Assembly: GCA_944548615.1 (NCBI GenBank)
Contig: OX155952.1
Span: forward strand, 25,059,224-25,123,223
Direction of reading: 5' to 3'
From: Micropterix aruncella
Taxonomy: Eukaryota > Arthropoda > Insecta > Lepidoptera > Micropterigidae
Length of the DNA stretch: 64,000 bases
The translations under genes and the position numbers were made by a program. The notes below the pieces were generated by a model. That model saw only the letters and a program-made list of their open reading frames with translations. It did no database searches and was not told where the DNA came from. This document shows positions 10,701 through 22,700 of this stretch, in pieces (position 1 is the stretch's first letter; every line of letters starts with the position of its first letter).

Positions 10701-13700
10701 CGTCACTCCAACAAGCTGGATGTCGTTGCGTTTCACGGTATTCACCACCTTTCAAAGGAAATTCAATAAATAATTAAATCGTTGATTAATTAGTACAAAA
10801 CAATATATGCAGTAAATTTGTTTCGCACCTGCAAATATCTGTCGATTATTCCAATGGACAATTGGAATGTCTCAGGTAATAGAGAAAACTGCACATGCAC
10901 TTCTATCAACCAGTCAATGAGTAAAGCTCGCATTTTACCTGTAATCACCTCCTGGAAAATAAAAATAAATAATAGAAAAATAGACAATATAAAATGAATT
11001 ATAATCTTAAGAGTATAAAAACTTCAACAAGGAAAAATCATCTTCCCTAGTAAATAAAATAAAATAAAATACAAACGGAGCTGCCATGGAATCCACTGAC
11101 CGGAGTCTGGGCCCATCATAATACTATTTTCATAATACTATTTTTTACACTTCTAGGGGGTGAGCAGTGGATTCCGGACTAATGACCGGATGTGGTAGAA
11201 ATTTGGGAGCTGTCTTGCCACATGTGAGCGTTCACCTTACCACCCATTCACTGCCCCTTCGAAGCCATAGAATTTGAGATGCGCAAATAGCGGTTTTAAA
11301 TCATTTTTCTAGGAGAGTTGATTATTTTTCTGGAAAGACCAAGATCTTTAAAGTGAAATAGAGATTTAGCTGGCAGGCCACGAGCGCCAACTTCCACCGC
11401 ATGAAGGTAAACACAGTGAAGCCGTTCCGAGTGATGGCATTTGCATGATCATGGTATTTATTTAATTTGTACTCGTGGTCTTTTGGGATATTTGATTCCC
11501 ATGGAACAGTTAATTCTACAATAAGGGGGCCACCTTCCGAGATAGAGAGTAAAGAGTTATATCTGGCCGGAGGGCTGTACATCCGAAACTTTCAGGGAAT
11601 TTATACTGCTTGGAGATCGAATCGACCTCCAGAATTCAATCTGAAGATTTCTCAATTATTGAGAAAGGTTGAGAAATTATTGAGAAAGGTTATTGAGATA
11701 AAATTACGTTAATGTTACGTTACCTATGTTACTTTCAAAGAATGTTACTTTAAACTATTTTGAATGTATGCAAGGTATGGGCCAATTTGACAATCAAACT
11801 TGGTCTATAACTTGACAAAACTTGGCTTATAAGACTGAAAAAAATGTATTATATTCTGAAACTTATTTAATGAAATCCTTTGCTGAAAGAACTAAAATGG
11901 TCAAAAATATAGCAGGTTTACCATTACCCACTGAGGAGTTGCTACATAGGGACGTCTCGGGACACTAAGGACACTTCCTCACCAGTTAACCCTTTACGGT
12001 GCTGAATTGTAGTTCTGCATCATACCATTCGAACTACCGAAATTTTCAAACAAACCAAAAAATACCATTTTGCGCAGTATTATATCTCTACAGCAAAGCA
12101 TTCTTATAAATTAGATATTCTTAATTTATTTCATTAATTTTACAACGCATTTACAATAAATATGCATCGCTAATATTAATGTCAATATTTAATAAGTATT
12201 AAAAAAAATTATATAAAAATAACAATTGAACACGGCCGACATGAGCATTAGCATGTAAGTGCTGCTGTTGCCCAACTAAGTGCCAGGACTTGTTCCAGGG
12301 CAGCAAGCTCTCTAGATTTGTATTGACAGGCAATTTTTAAAAAAGAAGAGAGAAAAAAACATATAAATACATATTACCATCACCATTACAAATTAAGGCT
12401 AATAAACAAAACCGGAAATATAAAAAAATATAATACAGAAAATAAATAATTGTGTTAAATAAAATTTAATTAAAAAAGTCGAATAATTATTAAACAATAA
12501 TAACCAAAATTAATGAATAAAAAATAGTAATAAAAGTCAGCAAAAATAATAATAATAAGAATTGTCAAGGATAAAATTTAATAATTGCAACTGTCTGGGT
12601 ATATTAATTTATGGATATTTTGCTGGGCGTCATGTTTCAACCAGGAATCAATTTTGGCTTTAAAATAAGACTTAGGCATTTTTAAAACTTCGTCAAGCAT
12701 ATTAAATATCCGGGGGGCTATGTGTGCAAAATGCCTCTGCCCAAAAGTGGTCTGCATTTGAGGGACGTCGAAATTATGCTTGGTGGTGTTATTTTACATT
12801 TTGTGGTCACTTGAAGTGAGAAACACGCCAAAACCGGTATATGTAGTTCGCAGGCAAGTTCAATCGTGTGTTTTTATCAGTGATACTGAAAATATCAATT
12901 GATGTAATTAAAATTTGATGTAATTAAAATTTATTTTGCTATATTTACAGAGATAGGGTACTTTTGTTATGATGCAGTGATGCATCATTGCGCTAAACGA
13001 TTATAATTCATTACTTTGTTTATAATATGTATCTTTTTTAACACGCTTTTATTAGGTCGACCTGTATGTAACTAACTATGTAATGAAATCTAAGGTAACT
13101 AATTTAACCATCTTCCAAGGAACGTAGCGTCATGAAAATTGGCAGCTGTATGTAGTTCTGATGACAATACAATAATATGGTACTGTCGAACTGATCTGAT
13201 GATGGAGTCGGAAGATATGAACTGGAACTTCATGATGGAACATCGTATCATAGCTGTGTTTGAACTTGTTAGAAAAGTCTTGAAATGAACTTTGACCACG
13301 ATTAGGTTTCAAGGTCTGATGATGAAGCCAGAAGATAGGCACTGGCATTCCATGATGGAATATCGTATCATAGCCGCCGTGTGTATGTGAATATTGTATC
13401 ATAGCCCAAAAGGGTGTTTTTAGTGTTCTTTTAAAACTATTAATTTATTTATTTCACGCTCATTATGAGTTCGAGGTTTCCACGTTTAGGTTCCAGGCTT
13501 CCAACTTTGAGGACTGACGAATTGAAAATCGTTCTGTCCCCAATGGGAAGATAGTGATGACAGCTTAGACTACTGAGACGACGATGACGTAGCTGATTCA
13601 TCGTACATATTGGAACGGAATTTACGTGAAGATTCGGATGAGGTATCAGAAATACCAGACCTAGAAGATCAGGAAAACAACATCTTGCCGCTGAGTTTGA

Positions 13701-16700
13701 AGACAAATACCGGCACTACGGTTTAGCCATGTGAGACACCGCCTGCTTTTTCAGTACCCAGTACCAGTTCTGCCACCAATTCAAGAAGCATACACATTTG
13801 TGTATGCAAACATAATGTTTTTGTTCCCCGTGCCCCTGAAAACATTCCCTCGCGCGGGTGGATGGGAAGTTTTCATTTTCAACCGCTGCACGCATGCGCA
13901 GAACTGTCACTCGACACAGGTTTATAGGTTATATTGTCTTGTGATAACGAATTGACAATGACAATCCATTGATTATAGTTGTTTTTTCTCCCCAATATTA
14001 CGTTTATAATTGCTAAAAGTAAAAGTACATCTTCCTTGTCATTTTGATATCTACACAAAATGTTTGTTTAAACATGAAACATTTCTATAAGCACGAGACA
14101 CTTGTGTATGAAAACAATTGTTTTTGTGTAATGTTTTTTGTGTATTGTTTTGAAAAAACATGCGCAGTAGTATGACGTGGCTTTAGATGTTCATGGCTTA
14201 ACTGAAAAAAATGATATCCACAACGGCCTACCCCCTTTTGTTTGGTTAACCGGGGTTATACTGTACATGCATATATCAGCTTTTTGATTGTCTATATCAG
14301 TGTTTTTCAACCTATTTTAGACTGCGACACCGCTTTTTAATATTAAAAAAAAAAGAAAATAAACTCCTAAGCGACCCCATAAGGTTTTTTTTTCTACAGC
14401 TGTAAAAGTCTGCGACCCCCCCCCCCCCCCCGGGGTCTCTTCGCGACACCCAAGGGGGTTGTGACCCACTGGCTGAAAATTACTGATCTATATAACCGAT
14501 ATCTAGTGACAAGACTCACCTGATTGGAAAGATGGTCAGGATGTATCCGATATTTGATTTCCAATTCATTCAAGTATTTATAAATCTCTTTTATATAGAT
14601 GGACACGAGCTGAGGGTTCGATTCGTTAGAGACGTCGATATCTTCCACTTCGCTGAGCATTTTTGTAGAATACGCCTCATGGACGGACACTTTCAGCTTT
14701 GGAATTTCACACTTCTGCTTGGAGGGTTCTTGAATTTTCTCCACCCTGTTAACTTGGTTTTTGCTCGCTTGGGATTCGGGCTCTTTTATCTTGGGTTTGA
14801 GTGGCTCCACAAAGGTTTTCCGCACAATTCGCACATCCGCTTTGTAAGGCTTGGCGATAGTGTCGTCCGCTTTCGAGTTTGCGGGTTGGATGTTTTCTTT
14901 AGAGTGCGTTTTGACAAGCTGAAATCACAATGGAAGACATTATAAAGGTGTTCTCGAATATAGGATTTGCGTATCTTGGAAACTTAAAAAGGAGTAAAAT
15001 ATGCATATTATTATACAATTCAATATTCATCAAAAATAAATGTAACAAAATTGAGGTCTTTATTACTATGGATTTTGCGTAGAGAAATTATGGCAGTTCA
15101 TCCAATGGGGTAACAAGGGGGGGTGGTTCACTCCGGGTGGCACTTTATTGGAGGCGATGCTTTCTTGGGGGTGGCTTTCTTGGCTTTTTTATAATTGAAC
15201 TTGTTGTGAATGAAAAGAAAACAAAAATTCACTATTACAAAATGCATCACAGCAAAAATGGCTTAACGGTCGAATCTAATGCCATGGCTCTCTATACTAT
15301 CGAGATAATACTGTGATGAACTGTCCATCCCCTAACAGAATACATAAAGAATAAAAACAATCGATCTCATTTGGACATAAACAAGTAGCGCAATTCCCAC
15401 ACCATGAAGAGATGATCACTCGCTGTATAATATCTGGGTCTGACGTTGCCGAACATAAGTGCATATGTGCCGCCGCAAGGCAGTATGGAGTAAGCAGACT
15501 CCATCGACGAGGTTGGTTTGCGAGGACGGCTCCGCAAATAGAGTATGTGACCGAGTTCGATTACAATTATCCGGAACAAAGAGACAAGCCTTCGCTAGCA
15601 TGCTAGGACTATCAACTCTGCCCCGGATCAGCTTAATTTAAGGGAATTATAGTCTACCATACCTAGTAAAAACTTGTAGGGTATAAATAAGTCTTGCACA
15701 TGTTGCATGAGACTTTCTGCATTACAACAACAGATACATTTAAGGATGCCAATGATGAACCCTCTCTCCGAAACAGAACGAGACATTCTGGTAATAGATG
15801 GTGATGGTGATGAAAATTTTGAATGAATTTGTCACCATCAAAAGCCACACGGTATTATATATTTGTTTATGGTCATGCAAATCAAAGCAGCCATATACAA
15901 ATTAGGGGAAAGAAAGATCAAGGTTCATGCGGTGGTGGTGGATCTTTGTGATCTTTGATCAAGCCTTGATCATTCTTTCCCATCAGGTCCAGAGGTGGGG
16001 TATCTCGATGACCCTCCGGTTGATGCTGAGGAGGAACTTTGATAGGAAATACTGATCAAGGGCGAGATATAATAATTTAAGTAAAATGTAGTTTTTTATA
16101 AACTCTAATAATCTTATAAATAGGATAGAAAACGAATTTACCGCGTGAAATTTGTAGGACCCGACGTTTCGGTGACGTTGCAGCCGCCGTTGTCTAGGGT
16201 AGACTAAAGAGCTGTCAGTCCGTTGTTTTGCGGGTAGGCCGCAAACCGCTGCCGCCACTGCGTAGGTTATAACGGTGGTGGGGGGCCGGGCTTGGAGCGC
16301 GGGAGCCCGGCCCCCCACCACCGTTATAACCTACGCAGTGGCGGCAGCGGTTTGCGGCCTACCCGCAAAACAACGGACTGACAGCTCTTTAGTCTACCCT
16401 AGTCACCGAAACGTCGGGTCCTACAAATTTCACGCGGTAAATTCGTTTTCTATCCTATTTATAATGTCAAACAACCGCGATAGTCTTCGATTCTAATAAT
16501 CTTATTATTATATTATGGTTTTCAATTTTTTCCTGAGGTATAATTTAAGTGAAATGTATGCTTTTAAGAAACACAAATACAGTAGGCGCTCAGTAATCCG
16601 GCGACTGAATTTTTTCGCCTATGCCGGATTGCGGGAATTGCTGGATTATAGATTTTGTATGGGAAATACAGCATTTATGTATATTTGGCCGCCATTTTGT

Positions 16701-19700
16701 TAAAGCGGCGCTCTGTAGTTCGGCATTCAAGAGTGTAAACTGCTAAGTTATAAGCGGGTTAGCTGAGTTGCCAAATACTGGACTACTGAGCGTGCTGGAT
16801 TGGCAAAAGCTGGATTACCGAGCGCCCACTGTATATTTATTTGGTTTTGGCAATATATATTTTTTTCACACTCAAACACTTGTTAAAATGTCATTTTTTA
16901 AGTTAATTAGCACATTTTAAAAATGGAATTGACAAAAAGTTGATATTGATTTTTATTCCAAGTAACCCTGCAAACGTAGCATGCAAATTTTTTCAAGAAT
17001 CACCCCTCAGCGCAAATATTAGAATCATTACCTTACATCATAGCGCATTAGAATCATAGCGCAAATATTAGATTATTTTTTCGAGTGCAGATAAAAAAAA
17101 AATAGTTAAAAAAAAACATTAAAAAATGCAAGTTAGAGCAACAAAATGCAACATTAACCCTTGGAGTAAATGGGTATTTTCATGGATGCATCTGTCTCTT
17201 TTGCAGGATTTTCGGCGACATCGACCTTAAAGTACTATAACTACGAAACTACTACACCAATCATAAAAAGAACAACTGCACAATGATTGCATTGAAATTT
17301 CGAATATAGAATATTGAAATATCATTTTGTAAAACAATTAGATAATTATGAATAAATATGAGAACGTCAAAGAAGTGAAAAAAACGCGGAACCAGATCTG
17401 GTCGTATCATACTCAACGGATAATTGTTTCAGAACCAGATTTGGTCGTATCATACTCAAGGGGTTAAGCTTAGAGAGCCAGCTATTAGAATGAAACTCAC
17501 AACGGCATGTTTTCAACCCTCAAAAATTTCTTTGTAGGGGGTGTTAGTGAAACAGAAAACAGAAAAACCACCGATCGGTGGTACTGGCATTCCAGTGGTT
17601 AAGTATCAATAAATCTTCACCTGCGGAGCAATCTATGGGCTACTGATGTAACCCACCAATCAAACTGGACCTTTAAGTCTCCTCCCACCTTACCAGACAC
17701 TAGCGATTTAAACTTTTTTTCACTGCTTGAATAGTCTACATCATTGAGTCCATCGGTTTTGGAGAATGAGCTAATGGACACCAGCAAGGCCGTAGCCAGG
17801 GGGGGGATCAAGGGGGATTAATCCCCCCCCGAAATTAAAAAAAAACAAAAATCTTTAGTAAGTACCAATGAGACTGCAGTTACAACTAGTTACATGCAGT
17901 GCGCCCGTCTCACTCTGTTGTTTGTTATACACAACACAATAGTTGATAACTACAAACAAAATTCCCTACCTACTGTTTTTTTTTAAATGTACGATTGTGC
18001 TTTATGCTCGCTTGGTACTCGCACTACGATACGCTCGCGCGGCGTTTGCAAAAGCCGGCAGCCAATGGGCATGGCACGGCGCGGGGTGCGGGGCGGTGCG
18101 GGGGTGAGTGAGTGTGTTGAGGTCTCGTGTCGTGCGTGAGCGTGCGTTGACGATCCGAGCAGTGAGCTTTGCAGATTTACAGGGAGTGCTTGACTGTGTC
18201 GCTCGTTACGCTACAGTGGTTTCGAAAAGGATTGGAACCATCATTTGCGTACGATCAGCACCCAGTTAGATCGCTGTTCCGAATTTACCGCACCGCCTGG
18301 AACGCCTTCTATGGGATAGGTAAGTAATCTTTACTTTTAATAGATTATAAAGTGAAGAACTAGATGCCACGACGCGGTGTCACGAAGCGCGCGCTGTGCG
18401 GTGCGCTCGTTTCAGACACATTTTCTCAATAAATTAGTAAAAAAGCGACTCGCTCACAGAATTGTACATGCTCTAGGGTAAATAATCTAGGGCATTCTAG
18501 GGTGAAATGCTAAACAGTGCAATGGAAACGATATACAGTGCACTGAAGTGGAAATAGTGCTGTGAATTAATAGGGACTGATTTAGTTTACAGAGGCGCGT
18601 TTACCAGACCTTTGTTGTAAATTTTGTGTGTTAGACGATTGTTTAGAAAATAAATCCTCATTTTTGGAATCGGCATTTTATTTCCGAATAGTATAAACAC
18701 ATCCGTATAAACTCTCTCATCCGTAACAGTATAAATAAGGTGCATAAATATAAAATGAGTGGTAGGAATTGAGTGTCTGTGTTTTTTGTAATTAAAATAA
18801 AAATTTAAAGGATTTGATGCCTAAGACTCTAAGAGTAGACTACCTATATAAAACCTACTCGTATTCTTTTTCTTTTAAACCTTTAAATGTTGTACAAATG
18901 GAATTAATAATTGGCTTCTTTTTTTAATTGTTACAGATCGGTTCAACATTTAAAATGGCAAAAAGGACGCAAGAAAATACATTATTCAAATATTTATTTA
19001 AAAAATCTAAACTTGAAGGTGAAGGTGAAAAAAGTGAAGTTTCTACTGAAAATCAGTGTTCAAGTGTTTTCGACAATGATACTGCTACAAGTAGTTCTGG
19101 CTTCGTTCCTGTGGCGGCTGTGGCTATTGATGATGTTTCTCAGCATATTTTAAATGTAGGTTATTATACGGGATCAAACACCAAAATTGATGATGATTTG
19201 AAGTACAGATTGTTAAAATCTCCTTGGATGCCAGAAAAGACATTCAAGTTTCCAGTAAGTGACGATAAAAGAAAGCTAAAATTTCAAATACAATGGTTTG
19301 AACGCTTCTTGTGGTTGGTTTACACGAGTACAGGGCAACAAGGTGCTTTATGCAAATACTGCGTATTATTTGCCAGACATTGCGCAGCAGGTAAAGGCTC
19401 TCATCAGCAGCTGAAATCCTTAGTTACTCAGCCGCTCACTAAATGGAAAGATGCTGTAAATGATTTCAAACATCACAGTGATAGCCAGTACCACAAATCT
19501 TCTGTATTATTGACTGACAATTTTTTGAAGGTGTATAATAAATCTCAACCAAATATAATGAGTCAGATTGATAGCGGATACTTAGTGCAAACAGCTGAAA
19601 ACCGGAAACGGCTCATTCCGATTATTGAAACGATTAAATTATGTGGACGTCAGGAATTGGCTCTGAGAGGTACGTGCGACTCAGGTCCAATAAAAATCAA

Positions 19701-22700
19701 TGATCCTGAGCCGGAAACAAATGATGGAAACTTTCGTGCTATCTTACGGATGAGAAGCAGTTGTGGAGACTCAAATCTAATAAAGCACATGGAAAATATG
19801 ACGTTAAACGCTACCTACTTAAGCCCGACCATACAAAATGAACTTATTGCAATTTGTGGTGAAATAGTCCAGAAAAAAGTTGTGCAAGGATTGAATTCAG
19901 CGAATTTTTTTTCAATCCTTGTTGATGAAACTACTGATGTTTCACGACAAGAACAAATGTCCATTTGTGTGAGATATGCCGAGCCAAAAGATAACGGGTT
20001 TATCTTGCGTGAAGATTTTTTAACTTTTGTAACAGTTGAGAATACAAAAGGAAAGTATTTAGCAAATGCAATTTTATCTGAATTAAAATCTTTGGGAGTA
20101 GATTGCGAATATTTAATCGGACAAGGATATGATGGAGCTTCTTCGATGAAAGGAAGTTTTAAAGGTGTGCAGGCAGTAATTCGTGAGTCACATCCAGAAG
20201 CTTTGTACGTTCATTGCAGCTCACATTCATTGAATTTAGCTCTGGGTCATTCTTGCCAGGTTCAGCCTATTTGAAATACGATTGGAATTATAAAATCGGT
20301 TGGAAATTTTATCAACTCTTCGGCAAAACGAACCAAGTGCTTAAAAGAGAATATCGAAAAAAACTTCCCCGAAACAAAATGGAAAAACCTTACGGCAATG
20401 TGCGAGACCCGTTGGGTTGAAAATCACGATGGGTTGTTAAGATTTAAGGAAATCTATAAAGCTATTGTTGATACACTAGACGACTTAAGCACTGAAATGG
20501 ATTCTGAAACATCGTCAAAGGCTAATTCTTTCCTGAGATCAGTCATTTCAAGTGATTTTGTTATAAGCTTATGTTGCTTAGGAATGTTGTTCCCATACAC
20601 ACTGACACTATGCAAAATACTTCAATCTCCCCTATGCGATTTGGCAGCAGCTTTACAACATGTCGATTTAATTATAAAGACTATTGAAGATGTTCGCCAA
20701 AATATTGATTTAAAATTTGCTGAACTTTTCAAGAATGCACAGAATTTGCTCAGTACGGTAAACGAGGAAATGAAAATTCCGCGAATAACGTCACGCCAAG
20801 AGCATAGGGCAAACTACAACACAAAAGATCCTGAGACTTATTTTAGAATAACTATAATGATCCCACTCTTGGACGATTTCATTGATCAGCTTCAGTCGAG
20901 ATTCCAAAATCATAAAGCTACATTGTCATCTCTCAACATTTTAATTCCGTATGTGTGTTGCAAAGAACAAATTTATGATAATTATCAAGAAAACTACTTT
21001 GAGCTCTATAAAAAATATTTGGAATGGGACTTTGTAAAAGCTGAATTAGACATGTGGCGGATAAAATGGCTGGACGAATCTGAAGTAGATCGACCAACAT
21101 GTGCTATTGAAGCTCTCGGAGAATGCAACCAGGCCTTGTTTCCAAACATTCACAAACTTTTAAAGATCTTGGCGACACTGCCTGTTTCCACATGTACCCC
21201 TGAGAGGACTTTCTCTTCTCTGAAACGCCTCAAAACCTATTTAAGAAACTCTACACACCAGGAAAGACTAAACGGTTTGGCGTTAATGTCAATCCACCGC
21301 AGAATTGACATCGACACCGAGGAGGTAATTGATTCGTTCGCTGCAAAGAAAGCTAGAAGATTACATTTAATTTTGTAATTGTAAATGTAATGGTTTTCTT
21401 ATAAATGTATATGATAAGTAACACCATTTTATTTCTTTTATTAAAATTGTTTTATTCACTGGTCCACCAAACCAAACCAAACCCCCCCCGAAATTGTTTT
21501 CTGGCTACGGCCTTGGACACCAGAATATCAAAACGAGAGCTGTATCTTCATAGGTTATTCCAAACAAAAACAGTAGTATCAATCGGCCCCCAATGAAAGC
21601 CCAAAAAGGTCCGAAATACTCTGTGAGTAGTATATTTTAATACCTTAATATTCCGTCCATTTTGTGTCGTTTTGGTTGCGGTGTTTTCATCTCGGTCTGA
21701 ACGTATTGGTGGTCTGGCTGTAGGAAACAAGCCAAGCGATGATAAACCAGTGTTGACTCTGGGTAAGACATTCTTGTAACTGTGAAAGCAAATAAAAGTA
21801 TTCATCTGCTATCGTGGAAAAAATTGGAAACATGTTAGGTTGAAAAAAGGCAGATAAAAAATAAGCAAATTGATATACTCAGATAACCAATCAGTGCTGC
21901 ACACTAAAAAATCAAAAGATATCCTAAAAACTCGCCCAGAAATGCCCCACATTACTAGAACGGATCTCACAAATGAATAAAGTAAAGTAAAGTAAAAGGT
22001 ATTTATTTCCAATACAACCATACAATTGTGTAGGAATGACAGTAATTAATCTTAAATTAGTTAGTCTGATATGTATTAGACAAAGTAGAATTCGGAAAAT
22101 GAGGAAGCATACTCACTGGCAAGAAAGAGCTCGGAGGGAATCGCAATCGGACCTGGATCCATACTGCCGCCGACAGAGGGGTACACGAGAATGGCTCTAT
22201 GGAGTTGTCACCTACAACGGGCGAACCCGCCACCCCAGGAAAGTATAAAGATATTGATTGTTCCTTTAACCTCTCGAAAACCAGCCTTCGCGTGCAAAAA
22301 AAATGCACTGCAACTTTTTGGTCAATTTTGTAGATAAATACCGACAATATCGTTGTTTCACGAATACTCTCTTGTTATACACATATTATATATTTATATA
22401 ATATATAAATGTGGATCTGTCAGACGACGCTATGTGCCTAGGCACTGTTGGCGCATAGGCACTGTTGGCGTCCGACAGGTTAACGGCGGGGTGAACAGAG
22501 ACATGGGGACGAAACAGTCCACCGTCTAACTAGGCCAACATGCCCGTGAGAGTCACGCCTCTTCACATGGCACTGGGAAGTGGAACCAGCAGGCAGCCTC
22601 GCGCACTCACTACCTTTTGGCTGGATTTCTCCATCCTTTCGTCGCGATTTGGCTGGATTTCTCCATCCTTTCGTCTGGTCACAGGTCCCAAGTCGCTTGC

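Noticed and set aside
14532..14945. Plus-strand 137-codon frame
   Set aside because: Antisense shadow of cyclin B exon 4.
17617..17811. Extra cyclin B exon
   Set aside because: The phase from exon 3 would hit a stop at once, and exons 3 and 4 already join in phase.
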